Source: Neoechinorhynchus agilis
Taxonomy: Eukaryota; Acanthocephala
Assembly (NCBI GenBank): GCA_051530055.1
Contig: CM121343.1
Coordinates: 3,162,001 to 3,226,000, forward strand
Direction of reading: 5' to 3'
DNA length: 64,000 nucleotides
This document shows, in pieces, positions 1 through 12,914 of this stretch. The notes under the pieces are model-generated. The model did no database searches and was not told the origin of the DNA. It worked only from the letters and a program-made list of their open reading frames with translations. Position 1 is the first letter of the stretch; every line of letters begins with the position of its first letter. The position numbers were made by a program, and so were the translations under genes.

Positions 1-1011
1 GCAATCCCGGAACCCGTGCCAGAAGATATGGCTGATATGAGCAATCATGCTATACTCAAGGCGAGACTCCCTTCTTCTAAGATCTATTTTGAGCCTTCTA
101 AAAACGAACTAGTCATGATTACCAATTTGGACAAGAATGTGAAATTGTTTCACTTGTTTGCTGATTTTCACTTAAAGTTCATCAGACAAAAGGCAGCCTT
201 CAAAAAATCAATCGAAGTAGCCACGAAAAGAATCGCGGTTTTAAGAGCACCAAAAGAAAGCACCATGGGAGCAGGACATGTTGAAGTTTTCACTATCAAG
301 GAAGGTCTCATGGGATTAGCCATTGGTGCGAGTGGCTGCAATATAACTCAAGCCAGGAACATTCAGGGTGTCAAACACATCCAAACGGATAACGACAACA
401 CCATTCGGATATTTGCGGATACCATAGACGCTGCCAAGAGAGCGAGATCCATTCTTGAGTTTTCAGAGGAGGTTATAGATATTCCTAAAGATAAGATTCC
501 ACGTATCATTGGACGGCAAGGGTCCCTCATACAGGAAATGGTTGACCGTAGTGGCGTTGTGAAAGTTACCGTAGAGAAGGATAGCAGCGATAGAAGAGTT
601 TCCGAAAGTGAAACTACTAAGAGACTGATTGTTCGTGGAACCGTTGATTCTATTCAGAATATGAGAGTGCTAATCGATTATTATCTGGAACATGTCGAAT
701 CAATGGATGAGATAATCGCGGAGACTCATCATCTTCAACAAGAACTCAGAAGTATTTCCGGCAACCAGAACGGTGCCGGATTTGGTGGAGGCAGTGATCA
801 TGACTTTGGAATGATGATGGGAGCAGGTGGACCTGGAGCTGCAATGCCCCAACCACATCCACGTTCAGTTAATAACGGAGGAGGAAATCGCGGATATTCA
901 CACGGTGCTGGTGTGGGTGGACCCATGCATCCCCCAGTACCGCACCATAGAGGGATGACCGGCGGAGCGGGGCCAATGCGCCGTGGGGGCAGGCGCATGC
1001 AGCGCTCTTAA
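1..1011 (+). CDS. FMR1: FMR1/FXR-family RNA-binding protein, 3' terminal exon (5' partial)
   Basis: Cytoplasmic RNA-binding translational regulator of the fragile X family. The frame is open from base 1 (reading AIPEPVPEDM), so the N-terminal Tudor/Agenet domains and the start lie outside the window. What is present is the region after them, then two KH domains. KH1 has its G-x-x-G loop in GLAIGASGCNITQAR (about residues 98-112 counted from base 16). KH2 has RIIGRQGSLIQEM (about 163-175) and runs into SGVVKVTVE. A typical family helix follows (VLIDYYLEHVESMDE), then a Gly/Arg/His-rich tail ending GPMRRGGRRMQRS that resembles a short RGG box. The residue order matches human FMRP over the KH region very closely. 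The stop is TAA at 1009-1011. The tail is much shorter than the human one and I see no obvious nuclear export signal. Family assignment is firm; FMR1 versus FXR1/2 cannot be told, as invertebrates usually have one gene. Confidence 0.93.
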   Translation, partial: AIPEPVPEDMADMSNHAILKARLPSSKIYFEPSKNELVMITNLDKNVKLFHLFADFHLKFIRQKAAFKKSIEVATKRIAVLRAPKESTMGAGHVEVFTIKEGLMGLAIGASGCNITQARNIQGVKHIQTDNDNTIRIFADTIDAAKRARSILEFSEEVIDIPKDKIPRIIGRQGSLIQEMVDRSGVVKVTVEKDSSDRRVSESETTKRLIVRGTVDSIQNMRVLIDYYLEHVESMDEIIAETHHLQQELRSISGNQNGAGFGGGSDHDFGMMMGAGGPGAAMPQPHPRSVNNGGGNRGYSHGAGVGGPMHPPVPHHRGMTGGAGPMRRGGRRMQRS

Positions 1012-1379
1012 AACCAATAGTTGATAACAGAGAGGGGGGTTAATAAACGGAGAAACAGCGCGGACGGATCGGATGAGGTCGGACTTCGGTTAACTTTCAA
1101 AGAATGATCTTTGATTCAGATTATTAGGGATTCTAGCCAAATAAGATTCATAATGCACGTATTTCTTAACCCAGAAACTATAACACAAAACACACATCTT
1201 TTTTGAGGGAAATTCCCGTAACCTTGAATTTCAAGAAGCACCCATTCTTCCTCTTAATTCGAGTTTTCAACCAAATTATATTCCAAATATGCAAGAGACC
1301 ATGTACATGCAACCAGCAATTTTTACAAATTGTATCTTAAACAACAAAAATCGATTTATTTTAGAATATACCATCCCCA
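1012..1379 (+). other. FMR1 3' flank / probable 3' UTR
   Basis: No gene. A purine-rich stretch (gagaggggggttaataaac) follows the FMR1 stop, and the sequence then becomes AT-rich before satellite A. I saw no clear canonical polyadenylation signal. Confidence 0.4.
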
Positions 1380-4300
1380 CGATTAAACAATTCCGCCATC
1401 CTGTTGAGCTCCGTTCATGTACCTTTGCTTCCTTAAAGTTTGACACAATTCTGTTTTTTACAAGGAGCGACTCAAGGCCGAAATTAGAATGTATTTTCCA
1501 CAATGTGGGTATTACGCTTTAATTTTTAAATCGTCACTATAATGCGTATTTGAACTTTGTTTAATCAATTGAACAACTTCGCATTTTAGCTGAGATTCGT
1601 TCATGTACCTTCGCTTCCTATAAATTTGATCCTATTCCGTTTTTCGGAAGGTGCCAACCAGTTCCAAAATGCGCGTGTGTTTTCCTCAATGTGAGCGCAG
1701 TGCTTCATTTTCAATTCGTAACAGGCTGCGTTTTTGAATTCAATCTTTACGATTGAAAAATATCGCCATTCTGTTGAGCTCCGTTCATGTACCTTTGCAT
1801 CCCGTGTATTTTACACTATTCCGTTTTTTAGAAGGAGCGACTCTGGGCCGAAATTAGAATGTGTTTTCCACAATCTGAGTATTGCGCTTTAATTTTTTAA
1901 ATCGCCACTACAATGCGTTTTTGAACCATATTCGAACAATTGAACAACTTCGCACCTTCGCTGAGATTCGTTCATGTATCTTTGTTTCCTTTGAGTTTGG
2001 CACTATTCCGTTTTTTACAAGGAGCCACTCGAGGCCGAAATGAGAATGTATTTTCCACCACGTGGGTATTACGTTTTAATTTTTTAAATCGCCACTATAA
2101 TGCGTTTTTGAACTTTATTTGAACAATTGAACAAGAGTCGTTCATGTACCTTCGTTTCCTATAAATTTTACGTTATTCCCTTTTACACAAGGAGTGACTC
2201 GGGGTCGAAAATAGAATCTATTTTCGCCCCAATGTGCGTATTGCGCTTGAATGTATTAAATCGTCACTACGATGCGTCTATGAACTTTATTTGAACAATT
2301 TCCGCGCTCCGCTTAGATACGTTCATGTACCTTTGCTTTCTTTGGGTTTTACACTATTCCATTTCTAAAAAGGAGCGACTCGGGGCCGAAATTAGAATTT
2401 ATTTCCACAATCTGAGTATTGCGCTTTAATTTTTAAAATCGCCACTACAATGCGTTTTTGAACCATATTCGAACAATTGAACAACTTCGCACCTTCGCTG
2501 AGATTCGTTCATGTATCTTTGCTTCCGACAAATTTGATCCTATTCCGTTTTTCGGAAGGTGCCAACCCGTTCCAAAATGCGCGTGTGTTTTCCTCAATGT
2601 GAGCAAAACCCTTTATTTTTAATTCGTAACAGGCTGCGTTTTTGAATTCAATCTTTACGATTGAAAAATATCGCCATTCTGTTGAGCTTCGTTCATGTAC
2701 CTTTGCTTCCCGTGTATTTCACACTATTCCGTTTTTCAGAAGGTGCGACGCCGAGCCAAAATGCGCATGTGTTTTCCTCAATGTGAGCAAAACCCTTTTA
2801 ATTCGTAACAGGCTGCGTTTTTGAATTCAATCTTTACGATTGAAAAATATCGCCATTCTGTTGAGCTTCGTTCATGTACCTTTGCTTCCCGTGTATTTTA
2901 CACTATTCCGTTTTTCAGAAGATGCGACTCCGAGCCGAAATGCGCATGTGTTTTTCTCAATGTGAGCAAAACCCTTTATTTTTAATTCGTAACAGGCTGC
3001 GTTTTTGAATTCAATCTTTACGATTGAAAAATATCGCCATTCTGTTGAGCTTCGTTCATGTACCTTTGCTTCCCGTTTATTTTACACTATTCCGTTTTTC
3101 AGAAGATGCGACTCCGAGCCGAAATGCGCGCGTGTTTTTCTCAATGTGAGCGCAACGCTTCATTTTTAATTCGTAACAGACTGCGTTTTTGAATTCAATC
3201 TTTACGATTGAAAAATATCGCCATTCTGTTGAGCTCCGTTCATGTACCTTTGCTTCCCGTGTATTTTACACTATTCCGTTTTTCGGAAGGTGCCAACCCG
3301 TTCCAAAATGCGCGTGTGTTTTCCTCAATGTGAGCAAAACCCTTTATTTTTAATTCGTAACAGGCTGCGTTTTTGAATTCAATCTTTACGATTGAAAAAA
3401 ATATCGCCATTCTGTTGAGCTTCGTTCATGTACCTTTGCTTCCCGTGTATTTTACACTATTCCGTTTTTCAGAAGATGCGACTCCGAGCCGAAATGCGCA
3501 TGTGTTTTTCTCAATGTGAGCAAAACGCTTTATTTTTAATTCGTAACAGGCTGCGTTTTAGAATTCAATCTTTACGATTGAAAAATATCGCCATTCTGTT
3601 GAGCTCCGTTCATGTACCTTTGCTTCCCGTGTATTTTACACTATTCCGTTTTTCAGAAGATGCGACTCCGAGCCGAAATGCGCGTGTGTTTTTCTCAATG
3701 TGAGCAAAACGCTTTATTTTTAATTCGTAACAGGCTGCGATTTTGAATTCAATCTTTACGATTGAAAAATATCGCCATTCTGTTGAGCTTCGTTCATGTA
3801 CCTTTGCTTCCCGTGTATTTTACACTATTCCGTTTTTCAGAAGATGCGACTCCGAGCCGAAATGTGCGTGTGTTTTTCTCAATGTGAGCAAAACGCTTTA
3901 TTTTTAATTCGGCACAGGCTGCGTTTTTGAATTCAATCTTTACGATTGAAAAATATCGCCATTCTGTTGAGCTTCGTTCATGTACCTTTGCTTCCCGTGT
4001 ATTTTACACTATTCCGTTTTTCAGAAGATGCGACTCCGAGCCAAAATGCGCGTGTGTTTTCCTCAATGTGAGCGCAATGCTTTATTTTTAATTCGGCACA
4101 GGCTGCGTTTTTGAATTCAATCTTTACGATTGAAAAATATCGCCATTCTGTTGAGCTTCGTTCGTGTACCTTTGCTTCCCGTGTATTTTACACTATTCCG
4201 TTTTTCAGAAGATGCGACTCCGAGCTGAAATTCGCATGTGTTTTCCTCAATGTGAGCAAAACGCTTTATTTTAATTCGTAACAGGCTGCGTTTTATAATT

Positions 4301-7300
4301 CAATCTTGACGATTGAAAAATATCGCCATTCTGTTGAGCTTCGTTCATGTACCCTTTCTTCCCGTGTATTTTACACTATTCCGTTTTTCAGAAGATGCGA
4401 CTCCGAGCCGAAATGCGCATGTGTTTTCCTCAATGTGAGCGCAACGCTTTATTTTTAATTCGTAACAGGCTGCGTTTTATAATTCAATCTTTACGATTGA
4501 AAAATATCGCCATTCTGTTGAGCTTCGTTCGTGTACCTTTGCTTCCCGTGTATTTTACACTATTCCGTTTTTCAGAAGATGCGACTCCGAGCTGAAATTC
4601 GCATGTGTTTTCCTCAATGTGAGCAAAACGCTTTATTTTTAATTCGGCACAGGCTGCGTTTTATAATTCAATCTTTACGATTGAAAAATATCGCCATTCT
4701 GTTGAGCTTCGTTCGTGTACCTTTGCTTCCCGTGTATTTTACACTATTCCGTTTTTCAGAAGATGCGACTCCGAGCTGAAATGCGCGTGTGTTTTTCTCA
4801 ATGTGAGCAAAACGCTTTATTTTAATTCGTAACAGGCTGCGTTTTTGAATTCAATCTTGACGATTGAAAAATATCGACATTCTGTTGAGCTTCGTTCGTG
4901 TACCTTTGCTTCCCGTGTATTTTGCACTATTCCATTTTTCAGAAGATTCGACTCCGAGCCGAAATGCGCATGTGTTTTCCTCAATGTGAGTGCAACGCTT
5001 CATTTTCTATTCGTAACAGGCTGCGTTTTTTAATTCAATCTTTACGATTGAAAAATATCGCCATTCTGTTTAGCTCCGTTCATGTACCTTTGCTTCCCGT
5101 GTATTTTACACTATTCCGTTTTTCAGAGGATGCGACTCCGAGCCGAAATGCGCATGTGTTTTCCTCAATGTGAGCGCAATGCTTCATTTTCAATTCGTAA
5201 CAGGCTGCGTTTTTGAATTCAATCTTTACGATTGAAAAATATCGCCATTCTGTTGAGCTCCGTTCATGTGCCTTTGCTTCCCGTGTATTATACACTATTC
5301 CGTTTTTCAGAAGATGCGACTCCGAGCCGAAATGCGCATGTGTTTTCCTCAATGTGAGCGCAATGCTTCATTTTCAATTCGTAACAGGCTGCGTTTTTTA
5401 ATTCAATCTTTACGATTGAAAAATATCGCCATTCTGTTGAGCTCCGTTCATGTACCTTTGCTTCCCGTGTATTTTACACTATTCCGTTTTTTCAGAAGAT
5501 GCGACTCCGAGCCGAAATGCGCATGTGTTTTCCTCAATGTGAGCGCAATGCTTCATTTTCAATTCGTAACGAGCTGCGTTTTTTGAATTCAATCTTTACG
5601 ATTGAAAAATATCGCCATTCTGTTGAGCTCCGTTCATGTACCTTTGCTTCCCGTGTATTTTACACTATTCCGTTTTTCGGAAAGTGCCAACCCATTCCAA
5701 AATGCGCGTGTGTTTTCCTCAATGTGAGCGCAATGCTTCATTTTCAATTGGGCACAGGCTGCGTTTTTGAATTCAATCTTTACGATTGAAAAATATCGCC
5801 ATTCTGTTGAGCTCCGTTCATGTACCTTTGCTTCCCGTGTATTTTACACTATTCCGTTTTTCAGAAGATGCGACTCCGAGCCAAAATGCGCGTGTGTTTT
5901 CCTCAATGTGAGCGCAATGCTTCATTTTCAATTCGTAACAGGCTGCGTTTTTTAATTCAATCTTTACGATTGAAAAATATCGCCATTCTGTTGAGCTCCG
6001 TTCATGTGCCTTTGCTTCCCGTGTATTTTACACTATTCCGTTTTTCAGAAGATGCGACTCCGAGCCGAAATGCGCATGTGTTTTCCTCAATGTGAGCAAA
6101 CGCTTTATTTTTAATTCGGCACAGGCTGCGTTTTTGAATTCAATCTTTACGATTGAAAAATATCGCCATTCTGTTGAGCTCCGTTCATGTACCTTTGCTT
6201 CCCGTGTATTTTACACTATTCCGTTTTTCAGAAGATGCGACTCCGAGCCGAAATGCGCATGTGTTTTCCTCAATGTGAGCGCAACGCTTTATTTTTAATT
6301 CGTAACAGGCTGCGTTTTTGAATTCAATCTTTACGATTGAAAAATATCGCCATTCTGTTGAGCTCCGTTCATGTACCTTTGCTTCCCGTGTATTTTACAC
6401 TATTCCGTTTTTCAGAAGATGCGACTCCGAGCCGAAATGCGCATGTGTTTTCCTCAATGTGAGCAAAACGCTTTATTTTTAATTCGTAACAGGCTGCGTT
6501 TTTGAATTCAATCTTTACGATTGAAAAATATCGCCATTCTGTTGAGCTTCTTTCATGTACCTTTGCTTCACGTGTATTTTACACTATTCCGTTTTTCAGA
6601 AGATGCGACTCCGAGCCAAAATGCGCGTGTGTTTTCCTCAATGTGAGCGCAATGCTTCATTTTTAATTCGGCACAGGCTGCGTTTTTGAATTCAATCTTT
6701 ACGATTGAAAAATATCGCCATTCTGTTGAGCTCCGTTCATGTACCTTTGCTTCCCGTGTATTTTACACTATTCCTTTTTCAGAATATGCGACTCCGAGCC
6801 GAAATGCGCATGTGTTTTCCTCAATGTGAGCAAAACGCTTTATTTTTAATTCGTAACAGGCTGCGTTTTTGAATTCAATCTTTACGATTGAAAAATATCG
6901 CCATTCTGTTGAGCTTCGTTCATGTACCTTTGCTTGCCGTGTATTTTACACTATTCCGTTTTTCAGAAGATGCGACTGTGAGCCGAAATGCGCATGTGTT
7001 TTCCTCAATGTGAGCAAAACGCTTTATTTTTAATTCGAAACAGACTGCGTTTTTGAATTCAATCTTTACGATTGAAAAATATCGCCATTCTGTTGAGCTC
7101 CGTTCATGTACCTTTGCTTCCCGTGTATTTTACACTATTCCGTTTTTCAGAAGATTCGACTCCGAGCCGAAATGCGCATGTGTTTTCCTCAATGTGAGTG
7201 CAACGCTTCATTTTCTATTCGTAACAGGCTGCGTTTTTGAATTCAATCTTTACGATTGAAAAATATCGCCATTCTGTTGAGCTCCGTTCATGTGCCTTTG

Positions 7301-10300
7301 CTTCCCGTGTATTTTACACTATTCCGTTTTTCAGAAGATGCGACTCCGAGCCGAAATGCGCATGTGTTTTCCCCAATGTGAGCGCAATGCTTCATTTTCA
7401 ATTCGTAACAAGCTGCGTTTTTTAATTCAATCTTTACGATTGAAAAATATCGCCATTCTGTTGAGCTCCGTTCATGTACCTTTGCTTCCCGTGTATTTTA
7501 CACTATTCCGTTTTTCAGAAGATGCGACTCCGAGCCAAAATGCGCATGTGTTTTCCTCAATGTGAGCGCAAAGCTTCATTTTCAATTCGTAACAGGCTGC
7601 GTTTTTGAATTCAATCTTTACGATTTAAAGATATCGCCATTCTGTTGAGCTCCGTTCATGTACCTTTGCTTCCCGTGTATTTTACACTATTCCGTTTTTC
7701 AGAAGATGCGACTCCGAGCCGAAATGCGCATGTGTTTTCCTCAATGTGAGCGCAATGCTTCATTTTCAATTCGTAACAGGCTGCGTTTTTGAATTCAATC
7801 TTTACGATTGAAAAATATCGCCATTCTGTTGATCTCCGTTCATGTACCTTTGCTTCCCGTGTATTTTACACTATTCCGTTTTTCAGAAGATGCGACTCCG
7901 AGCCGAAATGCGCATGTGTTTTCCTCAATGTGAGCAAAACGCGTTATTTTTAATTCGAAACAGGCTGCGTTTTTGAATTCAATCTTTACGATTGAAAAAT
8001 ATCGCCATTCTGTTGAGCTCCGTTCATGTACCTTTGCTTCCCGTGTATTTTACACTATTCCGTTTTTCAGAAGATGCGACTCCGAGCCGAAATGCGCATG
8101 TGTTTTCCTCAATGTGAGCAAAACGCTTTATTTTCAATTCGTAACAGGCTGCGTTTTTGAATTCAATCTTTACGATTGAAAAATATCGCCATTCTGTTGA
8201 TCTCCGTTCATGTACCTTTGCTTCCCGTGTACTTTACACTATTCCGTTTTTCAGAAGATGCGACTCCGAGCCGAAATGCGCATGTGTTTTCCTCAATGTG
8301 AGCGCAATGCTTCATTTTTAATTCGTAACAGGCTGCGTTTTTGAATTCAATCTTTACGATTGAAAAATATCGCCATTCTGGAATTCAATCTTTACGATTG
8401 AAAAATATCGCCATTCTGTTGAGCTCCGTTCGTGTACCTTTGCTTCCCGTGTATTTTACACTATTCCGTTTTTCAGAAGATGCGACTCCGAGCCGAAATG
8501 CGCGTGTGTTTTCCTCAATGTGAGCGCAATGCTGCGTTTTTTGAATTCATTTTCAATTCGTAACAGGCTGCGTTTTTGAATTCGCTTCATTTTCAATTGT
8601 AACAGGCTGCGTTTTTGAATTCAATCTTTACGATTGAAAAATATCGCCATTCTGTTGAGCTCCGTTCATGTACCTTTGCTTCCCGTGTATTTTACACTAT
8701 TCCGTTTTTCAGAAGATGCGACTCCGAGCCGAAATGCGCATGTGTTTTCCTCAATGTGAGCGCAATGCTTCATTTTCAATTCGTAACAGGCTGCGTTTTT
8801 GAATTCAATCTTTACGATTGAAAAATATCGCCATTCTGTTGAGCTCCGTTCGTGTACCTTTGCTTCCCGTGTATTTTACACTATTCCGTTTTTCAGAAGA
8901 TGCGACTCCGAGCCGAAATGCGCATGTGTTTTCCTCAATGTGAGCGCAATGCTTCATTTTCAATTCGGCACAGGCTGCGTTTTTGAATTCAATCTTTACG
9001 ATTGAAAAATATCGCCATTCTGTTGAGCTCCGTTCATGTACCTTTGCTTCCCGTGTATTTTACACTATTCCGTTTTTCAGAAGATGCGACTCCGAGCCGA
9101 AATGCGCGTGTGTTTTCCTCAATGTGAGCGCAATGCTTCATTTTAATTCGTAACAGGCTGCGTTTTTGAATTCAATCTTTACGATTGAAAAATATCGCCA
9201 TTCTGTTGAGCTTCGTTCGTGTACCTTTGCTTCCCGTGTATTTTACACTATTCCGTTTTTCAGAAGATGCGACTCCGAGCCGAAATGCGCATGTGTTTTC
9301 CTCAATGTAACAGGCTGCGTTTTTGAATTCAATCTTTACGATTGCGCCAAGCTCCGTTCATGTACCTTTGCTTCCCGTGTATTTTACACTATTCCGTTTT
9401 TTTCCGAGCCGAAATTCAATGTGAGGCACAGGCTGCGTTTTTGAATTCAATCTTTACGATTGAAAAATATCGCCATTCTGTTGAGCTCCGTTCATGTACC
9501 TTTGCTTCCCGTGTATTTTACACTATTCCGTTTTTCAGAAGATGCGACTCCGAGCCGAAATGCGCATGTGTTTTCCTCAATGTGAGCGCAATGCTTCATT
9601 TTCAATTCGGCACAGGCTGCGTTTTTGAATTCAATCTTTACGATTGAAAAATATCGCCATTCTGTTGAGCTCCGTTCGTGTACCTTTGCTTCCCGTGTAT
9701 TTTACACTATTCCGTTCAGAAGATGCATTCCGAGCCGAAATTTCAGAAGATGCGACTCCGAGCCGAAATGCGCATGTGTTTTCCTCAATGTGAGCGCAAT
9801 GCTTCATTTTCAATTCGGCACAGGCTGCGTTTTTGAATTCAATCTTTACGATTGAAAAATATCGCCATTCTGTTGAGCTCCGTTCATGTACCTTTGCTTC
9901 CCGTGTATTTTACACTATTCCGTTTTTCAGAAGATGCGACTCCGAGCCGAAATGCGCATGTGTTTTCCTCAATGTGAGTATTTTACACTATTCCGCAATG
10001 CGCTTGCGCGTGTGTTTTCCTCAATTCGTAACAGGCTGCGTTTTTGAATTCAATCTTTACGATTGAAAAATATCGCCATTCTGTTGAGCTCCGTTCATGT
10101 ACCTTTGCTTCCCGTGTATTTTACACTATTCCGTTTTTCAGAAGATGCGACTCCGAGCCGAAATGCGCATGTGTTTTCCTCAATGTGAGCGATTGAAAAA
10201 TAATTCTGTTGAGCTTTATTTTTAATTTGTAACAGGCTGCGTTTTTGAATTCAATCTTTACGATTGAAAAATATCGCCATTCTGTTACGATTGAAAAATA

Positions 10301-10770
10301 TCGCCATTCTGTTGAGCTCCGTTCATGTACCTTTGCTTCCCGTGTATTTTACACTATTCCGTTTTTCGGAAGGTGCGAACCCGTGCCAAAATGCGCATGT
10401 GTTTTCCTCAATGTGAGCACAACGCTTCATTTTCAATTCGTAACAGACTGCGTTTTTGAAATCCGTTTTTACGATTGAAAAATATCGCCATTCTGTTGAG
10501 CTCCGTTCATGTACCTTTGCTTCCCGTGTATTTTACACTATTCTGTTTTTTAGAAGGTTCGACTCGGAGCCGAAAAGCGATTGAGTTTTCCTCAATGTGA
10601 GCATAATGCTTTTTTTTAATTCGTAACAGACTCCGTTTTTGAAATCAGTTTTTACGATTGAAAAATATCGCCATTCTGTTGGGTTCCGTTCATGTACCTT
10701 TGCTTCCCGTGTACTTTACACTATTCCGCTTTTTAAAAGGTTCGACTCCGCATGTGTTTTCCTCCATGTG
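1380..10770. repeat. Satellite A: tandem array of about 50 monomers of 184 bp
   Basis: Head-to-tail monomers recur every 184 bp (for example starts near 7056, 7240, 7424, 7608, 7792, 7976, 8160). Each contains an EcoRI-type GAATTC followed by the short inverted repeat TTCAATC-TTTAC-GATTGAA (7-bp arms). About 44 monomers from 2645 to 10450 are highly similar. Roughly seven between 1380 and 2640, and the last two before 10770, are clearly diverged, so the array is youngest in the middle. Two versions of one 30-bp block coexist: the common one with cagaagatgcgactccgagc, and a rarer one with ggaaggtgccaaccc near 1641, 2551, 3288, 5686 and 10366. Since 184 is not a multiple of three and the reading frames break in every monomer, the many small ORFs are not genes. 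Confidence 0.97.
8335..10305. repeat. Rearranged zone of satellite A
   Basis: Within the young part of satellite A several monomers are scrambled: a local duplication at about 8345-8415, shuffled pieces at 8521-8615, shortened monomers at 9305-9440, an extra partial copy at 9715-9760, a jumbled insertion at 9975-10030, a displaced piece at 10188-10220 and another duplication at 10265-10310. Junctions fall inside short words shared by both partners, such as the gaattcaatctttacgattg element. Confidence 0.8.
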
Positions 10771-10774
10771 AGCA

Positions 10775-12660
10775 GATCGTCTGCATAAATGAATAGTTCA
10801 GAGTGAGAGGAGAGAGGTTTGAGGTCGTTTAGGAGAATATTCAAAAGAAGTGGTGGCAGCACAACACGTTGAGGTATGCCCTTGGTGAGGGATATTCTGA
10901 TCAAAGAAGTAGATCGGCAGTGAATGTATTGTTTACGATTGTAAAGAAAAGATTCGAGCCAGCAGGTCTGCGACAAGCTGAGACCAAAAATCGGAGCAGG
11001 CCCAGAGATGGAGTGAGTGGTCCACGGAGTCGAATGTTTTGGATAATTCCAGTTGAGTAAGACGGGTGAAGTGGGAAGGATTGTTGCCGGGGTCACGTGG
11101 AAGCGTGGGCGATAATTTATCGTTGAGAAGTGAATAATTCGAGATTTAAAACATTTTTCGAAGATATTTGAAAGAGCGGTTAGGATGGATATTAGGCGGA
11201 ATAATTCGGTGGAAATCGGATCTCTTATTCGGAGGAACGATCACAAGTTGGGGGATGATTTAGCGAAGAGCCCAGTTTGGGATTTCGGATTGAGGGGACG
11301 AATTTCGAGGTAATTTCTTGGGATGTTGTAGTACTTCGTATGACGAAACTAAGGGGAGTATCGACGAGTTGACAATATTTTCAGATGTGGTCGTGAAAGA
11401 TTGTGTGGTGTTAGATGTGGAGCATTGGTTGTAATTTGAGTCAGGGCAGAGGTTCTGATCGATAGAGTCTAGAACCTGTTTTAATTCAGAAGAGGTCAAA
11501 TGTTGGAAGGTATCAGGGTTGCTTAGATCAAGGGAGTCCTTGACGGCTCGTCACTATGTTGAATTGCCACCCGATCGAATTTTGGAAGAAAGGAAGTTTC
11601 TGCGGGCAACAAGTATTTTGTTAATTAGAGCTATTTGTAAGCGGAGAAAGTCTGGGTGGTTATTGCGGTGGGCCTTAGGAGATTGCTTTTGAAGAAGTTT
11701 CAAGATGGGGGTTATCCATGGTGGGTCGTGGTTGGAGATCCTAATGAATTTCTTGGGAATTGCCGAAGTTAGGGATTTTTTACGATTGAGGTTTGGTAGG
11801 ACATGACCAAGGAAGGGTCATTTGTGTTGTCAGAGTGGAATGTGCGAATGTTAGAGTTGAACAATTTTATAAAATTGTGGATGTGATGATCGCGTTTATC
11901 CCAGACGGGTAAACGGGCGATTTTATACGCTGAGGTTGGGAGGAGGGAATGATAAGAGCCCAATAGTAATCAGAGCTCGCGCGGGGGGCGGAGGAATGTA
12001 CGTCGATATTAGTGAAGACTCGACATGAGCGTCAAGACAAGTTCGGAAGTCAATAAGTTGACGCAACGCGGAGAATTGTGGCAGAAGAAATAGTTTATTG
12101 AAGTCCCCTGCAATTGAGAGATGGTCTGAATTTGTGGAGTTTGAGCTCCATCATAGAATCAAGTTAATGTAATGAGGACTCAAGGCGAGAGGTAGGAGGG
12201 CGGTAGACGCTCGCAATTGTGAATTCTCTGAGACCATTTCTTACAGGATCTGAGAAGTGGACGGCGATGAATTCTAGATCAAGGTTTTGCAGATAACCTA
12301 TGAGAGATGAAGAGTAGTATAGTGATTGTCGTACGAAAATTGAGACCCCCATTCTGGACGGTCCTCGCGGTATGTAGAGAAGGAAAAGAAATTATCGTTT
12401 TTGGTACATTGGAAATGGAAATGAGGGAGATTGTTTTTGCTTTTGTTGCCATCAATGATAAATTAAGGGATGAATCGATACAAATTGTCGATCTCAAAGG
12501 ACTGATTATCCCAAAGAGAGAAGTCCGGAAGCGAATCAGTGTTGGGATGAGTGATTGGAATTGATGTGGATGAGCCACGATTGGATGGGTCGATTTGTGG
12601 TATATTTGTATAGGGATTGATTGATAACTTTTTACTTGTTTCGGGAGGGAAACCATGTTT
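10775..12660 (-). mobile_element. Decayed non-LTR retrotransposon (LINE) with endonuclease and RT parts
   Basis: Read on the minus strand, the element starts near 12660. An apurinic-like endonuclease region is visible: the frame at 12352-12164 reads GVSIFVRQSLYYSS and then FTIASVYRPP, and further on comes AGDFNKL, the usual N/D-rich endonuclease motif. After a poorly preserved linker (11500-10900 region) comes reverse transcriptase with KGIPQ, NILLNDLKPL and the catalytic box YADD at about 10795. The element stops there, directly against satellite A, so the rest of RT is missing. Many stops and frame changes make it inactive. The RT is close to the fragment at 27240-27790 (both have SSHSELF followed by YADDL), so they belong to one family, probably of the CR1/jockey group, though I cannot place it more closely. 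Confidence 0.82.
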
Positions 12661-12914
12661 AATGTTGAAGGACTGGGTGATTGTCTTTTATGGTTTTTGG
12701 GGCGCCTGTGGAGTTGCGCATAGCCAAAGAAGTTGGAGATTCAGTTACTCTTCTAGTTTTTGGGATGTGTAAGATGTCCTAGGGTGTTCGCTAATACCAA
12801 ACAATTCTTTCAATTAATAATCTATTTGCCATAAGATCCTGGGCTTAGAAGACTTTATAGCGCGGAATAGGCGATTCGCTTTATTTCTGAAACTGGAATG
12901 AACATTGATATTTT
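12661..12914. other. Intergenic gap between LINE and ARPC2
   Basis: About 250 bases between the 5' end of the LINE and the ARPC2 stop codon. No coding sequence, repeat or signal recognised. Confidence 0.3.

Noticed and set aside
2640-10480. Many ORFs of 60-106 codons with the same peptide (NSIFTIEKYRHS)
   Set aside because: They arise from the 184-bp satellite, whose length is not a multiple of three; each stops within one or two monomers and appears in several frames and on both strands.
1380-10770. CRISPR-like appearance of regular repeats
   Set aside because: Units are contiguous 184-bp monomers without unique spacers, and the surrounding genes are spliced animal genes.
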